From Vicinamibacterales bacterium (GTDB taxonomy: Bacteria; Acidobacteriota; Vicinamibacteria; Vicinamibacterales; UBA2999), in contig JBAZYO010000007.1 in NCBI GenBank assembly GCA_041659285.1, positions 54,188-118,187 of the forward strand: a stretch of DNA of 64,000 bases. The letters are read 5' to 3'. The notes below the pieces were generated by a model. The model saw nothing but the letters and a program-made list of their open reading frames with translations. It searched no databases and was not told the DNA's origin. The first letter of the stretch is position 1, and each line of letters begins with the position of its first letter. Below are positions 1 to 10,801 of this stretch, in pieces. The position numbers and the translations under genes are program-made.

Positions 1-2190
1 GCCCGCCAGCTCGCGATCGATCCCGACCGAGCCGTGATGCGCGTAGGGTGTCTTGAGTCCCGGATCGATGGAGATTTCCAGGCTTGGATACGTGCCCACG
101 GCCGCTTCCGGGAGTCGCCGGCCCGGTGCGTTCCAGGCCCCAATCGGCAGCGGGTTGGGCAGTTGCGCGACCAGCGTGCGGACGTTGGTATCGCCGTTGA
201 CCAGGTTGGTGATCCCGGCCAGCGCCGTCATGTGATTGTCGAAGAAGATCCCATAGGCGCCGTGCACCGACGTCTTCCTGTCGCCGATCGGATCCCAGGC
301 GAACGACAGGCGCGGCGCCACGTTGTTGTTGTCGGATGGGAACGCATACGCATCGATGCCGCGAACCGTGTAGGTGAAACCGGGCCAGAACTGTCTTTGG
401 TAGCGGAGCCCGAGCTTCAGCGTGAAGTTCGACGTCAGGCGCCAGTCGTCCTGCGCGAACAGCGAGAGATCGCTCACCTTGTAGCTGTTGACCGGATTGC
501 CGTAGCCCTGCACGTAGGCCGCCGGCAGGCCCAGCGCGACCGCTTGAATCGCGTTGATGACGGGAAACGGCAGGCCGAACAGGGCGCCCGGCAGCGCCGC
601 GGCGAAGATGTAGCGGCCACCAAAGTGCAGCGGCAGGGCTTCGTCCCGGTTGTCGATCGAGCTGAAGTCAAGGCCAGCCTTGAACTGATGGTCGCCCACA
701 TAATAGCTGGCGGTATCGATGATCTGTGCGCGCCGGCTGTGCCGCGGCTGCGGCGTGAAGCGCTGACGGCCGACGCTGGCAAACCCGGTGACCTCGAGCG
801 TCGGGCCGCCCTGATCGTTGGCGGTGCACGGGCCCAGGCATCGCGGGTCGAGCGAGTTGACGTTCTGATCGCGCTTCGCGTACTGCACCCGCAACTCGTT
901 GACGAACCGCATGCCGCTCACTTTGGTGTGCGACGCGGCCGCCATGTAGTCCGTGCTGTCGAGCGAGGCGCCGCGGCTGCGTGCCGTCTGACCGCCCCAG
1001 GCCTCGATGTTCTCATTGAACGCGTCCGCGTAGTTGAAGCGCACCGCCAGGTTCTGGTCCTGGGTCAGCTGCTGATCGACCTTGGCCAGGAACTGATTGC
1101 CCTTGACCGTGTAGGGGACGTTCCCCGTCTCAACGACAAACCCGGCACGCTCGAGAATCTGCTTCGGCGTGCCGAGAGCGGTCGGGCCCAGCATCACCAC
1201 GTTGCGATCGTCAATGGTGACGAAGTTGTTGGTGTCAACGTCGAGCCGTTCGAACGACAGGAAGTAGAAGCTCTTGTCCCGCCTGACCGGTCCGCCGAGG
1301 GTGAAACCAAACTGCTTCTGGCCGTACGACGCCTTGTCGCGATCGATCGCATTGGCGGCGGAATCGAACTTCTCGAAGTGCTCTTTCGCGTTGAGCGCCT
1401 CGTCGCGAAAATACCCAAACAGGTTGCCCGCCAGCCGGTTGGTGCCGCTCTTGGTCACGATGTTGACGACGCCGCCCGACGCCTTGCCGAATTCAGCCGA
1501 GTAGGAATTGGTGAGGACCTGAAATTCGCGGACCGCCTCCTGACTGAAGGTCGCGCGCACGGCGCCGACCGCGGCGTCGTTGTTGTCGACGCCGTCCACC
1601 GTGATGTTGTTCGAGCGCGCGCGCTGGCCCGCGAAGGTCAGGCCGGAGGTCGCCGAGGCGCCCTGCTGCGGCGTGCGATCGGTCGTCACGCCCGGCGTGA
1701 TGACCGAAAACGAGATGAAGTTGCGGCCGTTGATCGGCAGGCTTTCGATCTGCTGTTGCGACACGACGGTGGCGACGGCCGTCTTCTGGGTGTCGACCAG
1801 CGGCGCTTCCGCAACCACGGTAACCTGCTCCTGCGCACCCGAGACGGTCAGCGTGAACTCGACGTCAACGGCGGAGCCGAGCGCCAACTGAACGCCCTCA
1901 CGCGCCTGCGGCGAGAACCCCTGGAGCTCGGCGCGAAGGCGGTAGATCCCGGGCGGCAGCGCCAGCACCGCGAAGCGGCCGTCGCCGGACGTGACGGCCG
2001 TGCGGACGAGCCCCGTGTCGGCATTGGTCACGGTCACCGTGACGCCCGGCAGCACCGCCTGCGATTGGTCGTAGACCACGCCACTGAGGTCCGCGCTGGT
2101 CGACCGTGTTTGAGCGAATGCCGTTCCCGAGATGATGAGGACCGTGACCAGGGCCAGGGCGAGCGATACAGCGCAAGAGCGGTTCACCAT
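1..2190 (-). CDS. TonB-dependent receptor, Oar-like, C-terminus outside window
   Basis: The reading frame stays open from the ATG at 2190 to the window edge, giving 730 codons without a stop, so the gene is partial at its 3' end. A GAGGAG ribosome site lies six bases before the ATG. The product has a signal peptide (about 1-27, ending AFAQ), a carboxypeptidase-regulatory-like beta-sandwich (about 34-115), then a plug domain with the typical LPINGRNF and NNITVDGVDNND motifs, and the start of the outer-membrane barrel. Family members import large ligands or act as adhesins in Acidobacteria; the substrate cannot be read here. It lies downstream of the thioredoxin-fold gene on the same strand. 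Length so far is normal for proteins of about 1000 residues. Confidence 0.93.
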   Translation of the reverse strand, partial: MVNRSCAVSLALALVTVLIISGTAFAQTRSTSADLSGVVYDQSQAVLPGVTVTVTNADTGLVRTAVTSGDGRFAVLALPPGIYRLRAELQGFSPQAREGVQLALGSAVDVEFTLTVSGAQEQVTVVAEAPLVDTQKTAVATVVSQQQIESLPINGRNFISFSVITPGVTTDRTPQQGASATSGLTFAGQRARSNNITVDGVDNNDAAVGAVRATFSQEAVREFQVLTNSYSAEFGKASGGVVNIVTKSGTNRLAGNLFGYFRDEALNAKEHFEKFDSAANAIDRDKASYGQKQFGFTLGGPVRRDKSFYFLSFERLDVDTNNFVTIDDRNVVMLGPTALGTPKQILERAGFVVETGNVPYTVKGNQFLAKVDQQLTQDQNLAVRFNYADAFNENIEAWGGQTARSRGASLDSTDYMAAASHTKVSGMRFVNELRVQYAKRDQNVNSLDPRCLGPCTANDQGGPTLEVTGFASVGRQRFTPQPRHSRRAQIIDTASYYVGDHQFKAGLDFSSIDNRDEALPLHFGGRYIFAAALPGALFGLPFPVINAIQAVALGLPAAYVQGYGNPVNSYKVSDLSLFAQDDWRLTSNFTLKLGLRYQRQFWPGFTYTVRGIDAYAFPSDNNNVAPRLSFAWDPIGDRKTSVHGAYGIFFDNHMTALAGITNLVNGDTNVRTLVAQLPNPLPIGAWNAPGRRLPEAAVGTYPSLEISIDPGLKTPYAHHGSVGIDRELAG

Positions 2191-2269
2191 GGGCGCCTCC
2201 TCAGGCAGCTGCGAAATCAGACGCCTCAACGCGAACACCGCGCGGCGGCGACGGTTCCGATCGACAGAA

Positions 2270-2812
2270 TTAGGGTGAAGACATTGTAACGCCCGCCACG
2301 CCGCTCCGAACCAGGCGAACGTAGTCGGGTCGATCGGCCGGGGACTGGTGTCGATACTCGGCCAGGATGGCACGCCCCTGCACAACAAAGACGCCCGGCA
2401 ATTGACGCATCAGTTCGGCCGGCTGGGTGCCGAACCCGTGCGACAGGGCGCACACCGCACCGCGCGCCCACACCACCGGATCCACCAGGGCCGCGGCCCC
2501 GGTTCGGCCCAGCCCGAACGCGCGATAGTGTTCGAGCCCGGGATCGCTGACGTGAACCACGTCGGCCAGGCCGTATCTCGCGAACCAGGGTGCCGCTTCG
2601 TCCGGAGGGGCGCCGTGAATGAACGCCACGCGGACGCCCGCCGCATCGAGCTGGGGTTTGACGGCGGCGACGTCGGCCATCGCCTCGCGGCAGAAGGTGC
2701 AGCCAAACGAGCGCAGCAACACCACGAGCACCGGCGCGGTGGCCGGCAAGCCGCGAAGGGGCGACCCTTGCGGCAGGTCGATTACGCCGTGGCCAGGGCC
2801 TTGGCCGCCCAT
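2270..2812 (-). CDS. Thioredoxin-fold AhpC/TSA-like protein
   Basis: A 180-residue protein without signal peptide. The segment PVLVVLLRSFGCTFCREA (about 27-44) is a thioredoxin-fold strand followed by a CxxC motif (CTFC), as in the AhpC/TSA_2 peroxiredoxin-like group. The rest fits a redoxin core, with a conserved GVFVVQGRA strand near residue 145. Its likely role is thiol redox chemistry in the cytoplasm. Its start overlaps the 3' end of the transaldolase gene by 31 bp, which suggests translational coupling; a GGAG sits just upstream of the ATG. Substrate is unknown. Confidence 0.72.
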   Translation of the reverse strand: MGGQGPGHGVIDLPQGSPLRGLPATAPVLVVLLRSFGCTFCREAMADVAAVKPQLDAAGVRVAFIHGAPPDEAAPWFARYGLADVVHVSDPGLEHYRAFGLGRTGAAALVDPVVWARGAVCALSHGFGTQPAELMRQLPGVFVVQGRAILAEYRHQSPADRPDYVRLVRSGVAGVTMSSP

Positions 2813-3744
2813 TGCTCCAACTTGCGCCCGTCCTCGTAGAACCGGCGGATGCCGTCCGACAACTTCTCCACCGCCATCGCGTCCTGGTTGTGGAGCCAGC
2901 GGTAGGTCTTCTCGTCAAGCGTGATCTTCTCCTCGGCCGAGGATCGCGCGGCCTCGGGCGTCAGCCGCGGCGTGATCGCGCCATCGGCCTGCTGCAGTAC
3001 CTCGAGCAGATCCGGGCTGATGGTGAGCAGGTCGCAGCCGGCCAGGTGCACGATCTGATCGACCTTGCGGAAGCTGGCGCCCATCACCTGGGTCCGATAC
3101 CCGTACTTCTTGTAGTAGTGATAAATGCGGGTGACCGACGAGACGCCGGGATCCTCGTCGGCGGGAATCTCGGCGCCGCGCTCCTTGCGGTAGTAGTCGT
3201 AAATGCGGCCGACGAACGGCGAGATCAGCGTGACGCCCGCCTCGGCGCACGCCACCGCCTGCGCAAAGCTGAACAGCAGCGTCAGGTTGCAGTGGATGCC
3301 TTCGCGCTCGAGCTCGGCGGCGGCGCGAATGCCCTCCCACGTGCTCCCCACCTTGATCAGGACACGTTCACGGTCGATGCCCGCCTCCTGGTAGAGGCCA
3401 ATCAGCTCCCGCGCCTTCGCCACCGTCGCCGCGGCGTCAAAACTCAGGCGCGCATCGACCTCGGTCGAGACCCGGCCCGGGACGATTTTCAGGATCTCGC
3501 GGCCGAAGTTCACCGCCAGGCGATCCATGAACGCCTCGGTCCGCTTGCCGCCGGCCAGGCCCAGGCGATCCGCGTCGGCCAGCGCCGCTTCAACCAGCGG
3601 CCGATAGGCCGGTTGCTGCGCCGCCTTCAGCAGCAGCGACGGGTTGGTGGTGGCGTCCTGGGGGCGGAACTGCCGCATCGCTTCGATGTCGCCGGTGTCG
3701 GCGACGACGGTGGTCACGCGCTTGAGCGAGTCGAGCAAAGACAT
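2782..3744 (-). CDS. tal: Transaldolase
   Basis: A 320-residue protein, the usual length for TalB-type transaldolase, which exchanges dihydroxyacetone units between sedoheptulose-7-P and glyceraldehyde-3-P in the pentose phosphate pathway. Visible are the N-terminal TTVVADTGD and ATTNPSLL motifs, the Schiff-base lysine in RVLIKVGSTWEGI (about 131), and the NLTLLFSFAQA strand followed by ISPFVGRI. The frame continues far upstream of 3744, but that extension lies antisense to the pgi gene and has no similarity to transaldolase, so the ATG at 3744 is the start. It is divergent from the glucokinase-pgi fusion, with 70 bp between the two starts. Confidence 0.95.
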   Translation of the reverse strand: MSLLDSLKRVTTVVADTGDIEAMRQFRPQDATTNPSLLLKAAQQPAYRPLVEAALADADRLGLAGGKRTEAFMDRLAVNFGREILKIVPGRVSTEVDARLSFDAAATVAKARELIGLYQEAGIDRERVLIKVGSTWEGIRAAAELEREGIHCNLTLLFSFAQAVACAEAGVTLISPFVGRIYDYYRKERGAEIPADEDPGVSSVTRIYHYYKKYGYRTQVMGASFRKVDQIVHLAGCDLLTISPDLLEVLQQADGAITPRLTPEAARSSAEEKITLDEKTYRWLHNQDAMAVEKLSDGIRRFYEDGRKLEQWAAKALATA

Positions 3745-3769
3745 GCAGATAAGGATACCCGAGGAGTGG

Positions 3770-3801
3770 GGCTTGGTCCCAAGCCACGACCGGTGCATAT
3801 A
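3770..3801. promoter_or_regulatory. Palindrome and possible promoter between tal and the glk-pgi fusion
   Basis: The 70-bp divergent intergenic region contains a perfect palindrome GGCTTGG-TC-CCAAGCC at 3770-3785. It overlaps a weak promoter-like pair for the plus strand (TTGGTC at 3773-3778, 17-bp spacer, CATATA at 3796-3801). The layout would suit an operator that controls both carbon-metabolism genes, but no known regulator site is recognised. Confidence 0.3.
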
Positions 3802-3814
3802 TGCTGGAGCATTC

Positions 3815-6103
<2,289 letters not shown>

Positions 6104-6183
6104 CCGAGCGGGGGCCGCCCGCCCGCCCTCGGCCAGGCCGGGTGCGCGGAACGCGCGGCGAAGCTGATATGATGCTGTGTCGC

Positions 6184-6260
6184 GCGCCCATAGCTCAACT
6201 GGATAGAGCGTTGGCCTCCGAAGCCAAAGGTTGCAGGTTCAAGTCCTACTGGGCGCACCA
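6184..6260 (+). tRNA. tRNA-Arg (anticodon CCG)
   Basis: A full cloverleaf can be drawn. Acceptor GCGCCCA pairs with TGGGCGC, the anticodon stem TTGGC/GCCAA carries loop CTCCGAA with anticodon CCG (reads CGG), the T-loop is GGTTCAAGT, and a 3' CCA is encoded at 6258-6260. Confidence 0.96.
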
Positions 6261-6280
6261 GCCTTCGCTCACCTCACGGA

Positions 6281-6338
6281 ACTAGGTAGCACAGTGCCAA
6301 GTATTGGCATCGTGCTGCCTTGGCACTTGGTGCCTAGT
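6281..6338. terminator. Imperfect inverted repeat between tRNA-Arg and the Crp-family gene
   Basis: Arms 6281-6301 and 6319-6338 (ACTAGG...TGCCAAG against CTTGGCA...CCTAGT) pair with one short bulge around a 17-nt loop. The right arm contains the stop codon of the convergent regulator gene. Its place between convergent units suggests a bidirectional terminator; there is no U-run. Confidence 0.45.
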
Positions 6339-6999
6339 CGTGAAGCACGATGCTCAACAGCGACCTGTTGACCTTGATGGTGCCGTTGTATTCGATGAAC
6401 CCCAGCTTGCGGAACTTGTTCATGAAGAAGTTCACGCGCGACCGCGTCGTGCCCACCATTTCCGCGAGCGTCTCCTGCGACAGCCTCGGCAATACCCGAA
6501 TCGGGGCGTCGTCGTTGCCGTAGCGCGCCAGCAACAGCAGTGTCCGGGCCAGGCGCTTCTCGCTCGAGTTGAACAGCTGATCGACCAGGTCTTCCTCGAT
6601 GCGGATGTTGCGTCCCAGCATGTGCGCGATGAACCGATCCGAAAACGCCGCCTGCTCGTGCAGCGTCCGCATCATCTCGCGCTTCGGGATGCGAACCAGC
6701 GTCGTGGCCACGACCGCGGTGGCGCTGCCCATCCTCAAGGGCTGAGCCGCCAGGCAGCCCTCACCGAAGAAGTCTCCGGGGCCGAGCATGGCGACCACCG
6801 CTTCTTTGCCCACCGTTGACAGCACCGACAGCTTGACGCCGCCGTCCTGAATGTAGAAGACGTCGCTGGCACTGGCCCCCTGGGCAAACACCACCGAACC
6901 GCGCGCGGCCCGCATGACCCGCCGGGGGAGCCCGTTGGCCTCGAGATACTGCTCCAGTTTGAACGGCGCGGTCTTGGTCGCTGGGTGCTTCGGTGGCAT
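6334..6999 (-). CDS. Crp/Fnr-family transcriptional regulator
   Basis: A 221-residue regulator. An N-terminal cyclic-nucleotide-binding-like beta-roll (about 25-135; GASASDVFYIQDGGVKLSV, GPGDFFGEGCL) is followed by a dimerisation helix and a Crp-type winged helix (about 165-215; LPRLSQETLAEMVGTTRSRV). The frame extends upstream to 7143, but residues before MPPKHPATK are low-complexity and overlap the neighbouring gene, so 6999 is preferred. No cysteine cluster for an Fnr iron-sulphur centre is evident. It lies 46 bp downstream of the serine hydrolase gene on the same strand and may be co-transcribed. The effector is unknown. Confidence 0.88.
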   Translation of the reverse strand: MPPKHPATKTAPFKLEQYLEANGLPRRVMRAARGSVVFAQGASASDVFYIQDGGVKLSVLSTVGKEAVVAMLGPGDFFGEGCLAAQPLRMGSATAVVATTLVRIPKREMMRTLHEQAAFSDRFIAHMLGRNIRIEEDLVDQLFNSSEKRLARTLLLLARYGNDDAPIRVLPRLSQETLAEMVGTTRSRVNFFMNKFRKLGFIEYNGTIKVNRSLLSIVLHD

Positions 7000-7045
7000 A
7001 AAGCTGATCTCTGCACAATCGATGCCGCCGATCGTGCCCACACGG

Positions 7046-8110
7046 CTACGGCAGAGATGGCCGCGAGCCCGCGGCGGCAATCGCCGGAATGACCGACCGC
7101 TCCACGAGGTCGTAAATCGCGCCAAGGTGGTCGCGGCGCTCACGGCTCACATCCGACCGTGACGTCGTCACGACCACCAGCTGCATGTCGGGGATGATGA
7201 AGACGAACTGCCCGCCGTAGCCCCACGCGTAGTAGGCCTCGTGCCCGGCGAGCTCGCGAATCCAGAAGCCGTAGCCGTACTCGCGGTCGCTCCCCCAGCG
7301 TGAACGGCCACGCGGCACCCGCGTCTCCGCGATCCAGCTCTTCGGCAGAAGTTGTCGATCGCCGATCCGGCCGTCGTTCAGGTAAAGCTCCCCGAAGCGC
7401 ACCATCTGCCGCGACGTCATCAGCATCTCGTTGCCGCCGAAGAACACGCCCTGCGGGTCCTGCGTCCAACGCGCCAGCGAAAACCCCAGCGGCCTGGCCA
7501 GCGCTTCCTGCGCGAACTGCCACGTGCTGGTCTTCGTGGCCTTGGTCAGGATCGCCGACAGCAAGTGCGAGCTGCCGGTGCTGTACTCCACGCGCGTGCC
7601 GGGTGGCTCCGCCAGCGGGCGCGACAGCACGTAGCGCACCCAGTTCGGGCTCTGCACCCACGCGCCGTAGTCGCGTCCGCTCGTGGACGGCAGGCCCGAC
7701 CTCATCGTCAGCAGATCCTCGATGGTGATGGCGCGCTTCAGCGCGTCGCGATCTTTCGTCAGTTCCGGAAAGTAGTCGGCGATCGGCTGCCGGACGTTCT
7801 TGATCAGCCCGCGCGACACCGCCATGCCGACCAGCGCCGAGATCACGCTCTTGGACGCCGACTTGATGTTCACCGGCTGCGCCGCCCGCGCGCCGCCGAA
7901 GTAGCGCTCGAGCACGAGCTCGCCGCGATGACTGACCAGCAGGCTGCGCAACCGCGGCAGCCCGGCCGCCGCCTTGGCCGCCGGTTCAAGATCAATCCCG
8001 GCTGCCGGTCCGAGCGCAATGTAGTGTCCGCCTTCAGGCGGACCCAGGGCATTCGCCGGACGCCACAGCAACACGACAATCGCCACCAGCGACACTGCGC
8101 ACCGGGTCAT
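7046..8110 (-). CDS. Secreted serine hydrolase, beta-lactamase/class C family
   Basis: A 354-residue protein with an N-terminal signal segment (about 1-21). The class C/esterase nucleophile motif SxxK appears as SASKS (about 84-88), followed by the conserved DLLTMRSGLP segment, a Tyr-containing YSTGSS motif in the YxN position, and a C-terminal GYGGQFVFIIPD strand. These proteins are usually penicillin-binding-like esterases or peptidases in the periplasm; the substrate is unknown. Residues about 22-33 are encoded by an inserted palindromic repeat (see 8020-8043), which has become the linker after the signal peptide. Confidence 0.88.
   Translation of the reverse strand: MTRCAVSLVAIVVLLWRPANALGPPEGGHYIALGPAAGIDLEPAAKAAAGLPRLRSLLVSHRGELVLERYFGGARAAQPVNIKSASKSVISALVGMAVSRGLIKNVRQPIADYFPELTKDRDALKRAITIEDLLTMRSGLPSTSGRDYGAWVQSPNWVRYVLSRPLAEPPGTRVEYSTGSSHLLSAILTKATKTSTWQFAQEALARPLGFSLARWTQDPQGVFFGGNEMLMTSRQMVRFGELYLNDGRIGDRQLLPKSWIAETRVPRGRSRWGSDREYGYGFWIRELAGHEAYYAWGYGGQFVFIIPDMQLVVVTTSRSDVSRERRDHLGAIYDLVERSVIPAIAAAGSRPSLP
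8020..8043. repeat. REP-like palindrome inside the serine hydrolase gene
   Basis: TGTAGT then GTCCGCC-TTCA-GGCGGAC: a 7-bp perfect stem with a TTCA loop. It is a member of the dispersed family also found at 10565, 10596, 18270, 39357 and 39388. Here it sits in frame just after the signal-peptide codons. Confidence 0.85.
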
Positions 8111-8172
8111 ATAGGAGGCCGATTGAATATCACATTTCAGCTAAGATCCCGATGATTCGTGGAGCGTGGCTT

Positions 8173-10545
8173 ATGGATGTATTGAAGAAGTTATCTGTGT
8201 TATCTGTGTCATCTGCGGCCCTGGTGATGATCTCTGCGTCATCTGCGGCAGCACAGGTCACGCGCACGGACTACGAGCGCGCGCAGGCGCTGCAGACCCA
8301 ATACGAAGCACTGGCCGTCCACGTCCCCGAGCCGGCCACGTGGATTGGCACCACCCATCGTTTCTACTATCGACGTTCCCTCACCGACGGCTACGAGTTC
8401 GTCACCGTGGATGCCGACATCAGACAGAAGCAGCCGTCGTTCGACCACGCCCGCCTGGCGGAGTCGCTGTCGAAGGCGGCGTCGAAGGCCTACACCGCGC
8501 ACAAGCTGCCCTTCCAGTCGTTCACCTTCAACGACGCGCTGAGCGCCATCGACATGACCATCGACGGCGCCCGCTGGACGTGCGTGCTCGCCGACTATGC
8601 CTGCCGCACGCCGGAGCTGCCGCCGCCCGGTGAGATTCGCCGCGGCATCAATGGTCCGGTGCGCGGCGACATTTCGGCGGCCACGCCGCGGCCGCGCCTG
8701 TCGCCCGATGGCAAGTGGATGGCGTTCATCGACAACTACAACCTCGCCATCCGCCCGTTCGGCGGCGACCCTTCGACAAGCTCAGGGTCGTCCCGAGCAA
8801 GGTCGAGGGGCGACAAGCGCACGGCGCTCAGCACCGACGGCTCGGAGGGCAACTATTACGACGGCGCCTCGATCGTGTGGTCGCCCGACTCCAGCAAGCT
8901 CGCCGCCTACCGCGTGCGGCCCGGCTATCGGCGCCTCGTCCATTACGTGTCGTCGTCTCCGGAAGACCAGTTGCAGCCGGAGCACTGGGCTGTCCAGTAC
9001 GCCAAGCCCGGTGATCAGCTCGACCTCGAGCATCCAGTGCTGTTCGAGGTGCGGAGCCAGAAGCAGGTGATCGTCGATTCGCGGTTGTTCCCGAATCCGT
9101 TCGACATGTCGGACCTGGTGTGGCGCAAAGACAGCCGCGGGTTCACCTTCGAATACAACCAGCGCGGGCACCAGGTCTATCGCGTGATCGAGGTCGATGC
9201 GCAAACCGGCGCCGCCCGCGCCGTGATTGCCGAGGAGCCGAAGACCTTCTTCTACTACAACCGCTCCGCCGCGACGCTGCAGGCCGGCAAGCGCTTCCGC
9301 TACGATCTGAACGACGGCAAGGAAGTGGTGTGGATGTCGGAGCGCGACGGCTGGAACCATCTCTACCTGGTCGACGGCGCCACCGGCGCGGTGAACACCC
9401 AAATCACGAAGGGCGCGTGGCCGGTGCGGCACGTGCTAAAGGTGGATGAAGAGAAGCGCCAGCTCTGGTTCAGCGCCGGCGGCATGACGGCCGGCCAGGA
9501 TCCCTACTTCCAGCACTACTACCGCATCAACCTCGATGGCACCGGCCTCACGCCCCTCACCGCCACCGACGCCAATCACGTCGTCGAGTTCTCGTCGGAC
9601 ATGACGATGTTCGTGGATCACTACTCGCGAGTGGACATGGCGAGCGTATTGGAACTGCGACGTTCGGAGGGAGGGGGCTTCAGCCCCCTCCCCATCGAAA
9701 TCGAAAGGGGCGACATCAGCGGGTTGACCAAGGCCGGCTGGCGCGCGCCGGAGGTGTCCGTGGCCAAGGGCCGCGACGGCGCCACCGACATCTGGGGATT
9801 GGTGTGGAAGCCGACGCGGTTCGATCCGTCGAAGAAGTATCCGGTGATCGAGTACATCTACGCCGGCCCGCACGGCACGCACACGCCGAAGACGTTTTCG
9901 GCGTTCACGCCCATGCAGGCGCAGGCCGAGCTCGGCTTCATCGTCGTGCAGATGGACGGCATGGGCACGTCGAACCGGTCGAAGGCGTTCCAGGACGTGG
10001 CGTGGCAGAACATCAAGGACGCGGGGTTCCCCGATCGCATCCTCTGGCACCGGGCCTACGCGGCGAAGAATCCGTGGTACGACATCACGCGCGTCGGCAT
10101 CTACGGCGGCTCCGCGGGCGGCCAGAACGCGATGGGCGCGTTGCTGTTCCATCCCGACTTCTACAAGGTGGCGGTGTCGTACGCGGGCTGCCATGACAAC
10201 CGCATGGACAAGATCTGGTGGAACGAGCAGTGGATGGGATGGCCGATCGGCCCGCAGTACTCCGCCTCGTCAAACGTCGATCACGCGTGGCGGCTGCAGG
10301 GCAAGCTCCTGCTGATCGTCGGCGAGCTCGATACCAACGTCGATCCCTCGTCCACCCTGCAGGTGGTGAGCGCGCTGCTCAAGGCCAACAAGAATTTCGA
10401 CTACCTGATGGTTCCGGGCGCCGAACACAACGCCGGCCGCGGTGGTGAGTACGCCGACTACGGCGAGCGCAAGCGCTTCGACTTCTTCGTCCGCCACCTG
10501 CTCGGCCAGAACCCACCCGAATGGAGCGCGGCGTCCTCAAAGTAG
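8173..10545 (+). CDS. S9 family serine peptidase (dipeptidyl-peptidase IV-like)
   Basis: A 790-residue exported peptidase. After a signal peptide come an N-terminal beta-propeller region and the DPP IV-type alpha/beta hydrolase: nucleophile in YGGSAGGQNAMGA, aspartate in VGELDTNVDP, histidine in GAEHNAGRGG. It would release N-terminal dipeptides in the periplasm. The ATG at 8173 is chosen over 8152 because GGAG lies eight bases before it. The gene is unusual in carrying three repeat tracts in frame: a TATCTGTGT/CATCTGCGG tract encoding the signal peptide, a CTTCGACAAGCTCAGG element near residues 200-213, and a GGGAGGGGGC palindrome near residue 503. All lie outside the catalytic domain. Confidence 0.9.
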   Translation: MDVLKKLSVLSVSSAALVMISASSAAAQVTRTDYERAQALQTQYEALAVHVPEPATWIGTTHRFYYRRSLTDGYEFVTVDADIRQKQPSFDHARLAESLSKAASKAYTAHKLPFQSFTFNDALSAIDMTIDGARWTCVLADYACRTPELPPPGEIRRGINGPVRGDISAATPRPRLSPDGKWMAFIDNYNLAIRPFGGDPSTSSGSSRARSRGDKRTALSTDGSEGNYYDGASIVWSPDSSKLAAYRVRPGYRRLVHYVSSSPEDQLQPEHWAVQYAKPGDQLDLEHPVLFEVRSQKQVIVDSRLFPNPFDMSDLVWRKDSRGFTFEYNQRGHQVYRVIEVDAQTGAARAVIAEEPKTFFYYNRSAATLQAGKRFRYDLNDGKEVVWMSERDGWNHLYLVDGATGAVNTQITKGAWPVRHVLKVDEEKRQLWFSAGGMTAGQDPYFQHYYRINLDGTGLTPLTATDANHVVEFSSDMTMFVDHYSRVDMASVLELRRSEGGGFSPLPIEIERGDISGLTKAGWRAPEVSVAKGRDGATDIWGLVWKPTRFDPSKKYPVIEYIYAGPHGTHTPKTFSAFTPMQAQAELGFIVVQMDGMGTSNRSKAFQDVAWQNIKDAGFPDRILWHRAYAAKNPWYDITRVGIYGGSAGGQNAMGALLFHPDFYKVAVSYAGCHDNRMDKIWWNEQWMGWPIGPQYSASSNVDHAWRLQGKLLLIVGELDTNVDPSSTLQVVSALLKANKNFDYLMVPGAEHNAGRGGEYADYGERKRFDFFVRHLLGQNPPEWSAASSK
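8192..8248 (+). repeat. ATCTGYGT short-tandem tract encoding a signal peptide
   Basis: Consecutive 9-mers TATCTGTGT, TATCTGTGT, CATCTGCGG at 8192-8218, then TCTCTGCGT/CATCTGCGG at 8231-8248. The 17-bp string GTCATCTGCGGCCCTGG (8208-8224) recurs exactly at 62420-62436, beside the signal peptide of the amidohydrolase. Confidence 0.8.
8769..8810. repeat. CCCTTCGAC-AAGCTCAGGG element within S9 peptidase
   Basis: CCCTTCGACAAGCTCAGGG at 8769-8787 is an inverted-repeat element, followed by a related GTCCCGAGCAAGGTCGAGG half at 8789-8810. It is translated as a Ser/Arg-rich insertion in the propeller domain. Relatives occur at 50395, 52568, 52717 and 59172. Confidence 0.8.
9669..9692. repeat. GC-rich palindrome within S9 peptidase
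   Basis: GGGAGGGGGC-TTCA-GCCCCCTCCC has perfect 10-bp arms around a TTCA loop, read in frame as a Gly/Pro-rich turn. It shares the TTCA loop with the GTCCGCC repeat family but has a different stem. Confidence 0.75.
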
Positions 10546-10613
10546 CATCCGGCATTAATGTGGCGTCCGGCTTTAGCCGGACCGCGCAATGTGGTGTCCG
10601 GCTTTAGCCGGAC
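10542..10613. repeat. Cluster of REP-like palindromes after the S9 peptidase gene
   Basis: A half copy GTAGCATCCGGC at 10542-10553 overlaps the stop codon. Two complete copies of GTCCGGC-TTTA-GCCGGAC follow at 10565-10582 and 10596-10613, each preceded by ATGTGGC or ATGTGGT. They lie just downstream of the gene and could form terminator-like hairpins. Confidence 0.85.
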
Positions 10614-10638
10614 CATGGGCTCGGCGCTCGCGCGAAGC

Positions 10639-10801
10639 GGCATGTCCCGGCGTTCGCTCTCCTTCGCCGGTCAAATCTCCCTCCGGCGCATTAAGCGCAG
10701 AGCGAAGCATGTAGTGCCAGGCTGCGCCTGCGTAGCCTCCGGTCGATTTGTCTGCCAGTAACCCGCGTCGGCTCAGTCGAACGCTCACGCCGGGACATGC
10801 C
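10639..10801. repeat. 15-bp inverted repeat flanking a gene-free segment
   Basis: GGCATGTCCCGGCGT at 10639-10653 recurs exactly inverted at 10787-10801 with 133 bp between the arms. No gene is supported between 10546 and 10880; the stretch holds only repeats and the possible attC described at 10776-10884. Confidence 0.6.

Noticed and set aside
34..2289. 751-residue plus-strand reading frame
   Set aside because: Antisense to the TonB receptor; Arg/Val/Asp-rich with no domain. The opposite strand reads a clear receptor.
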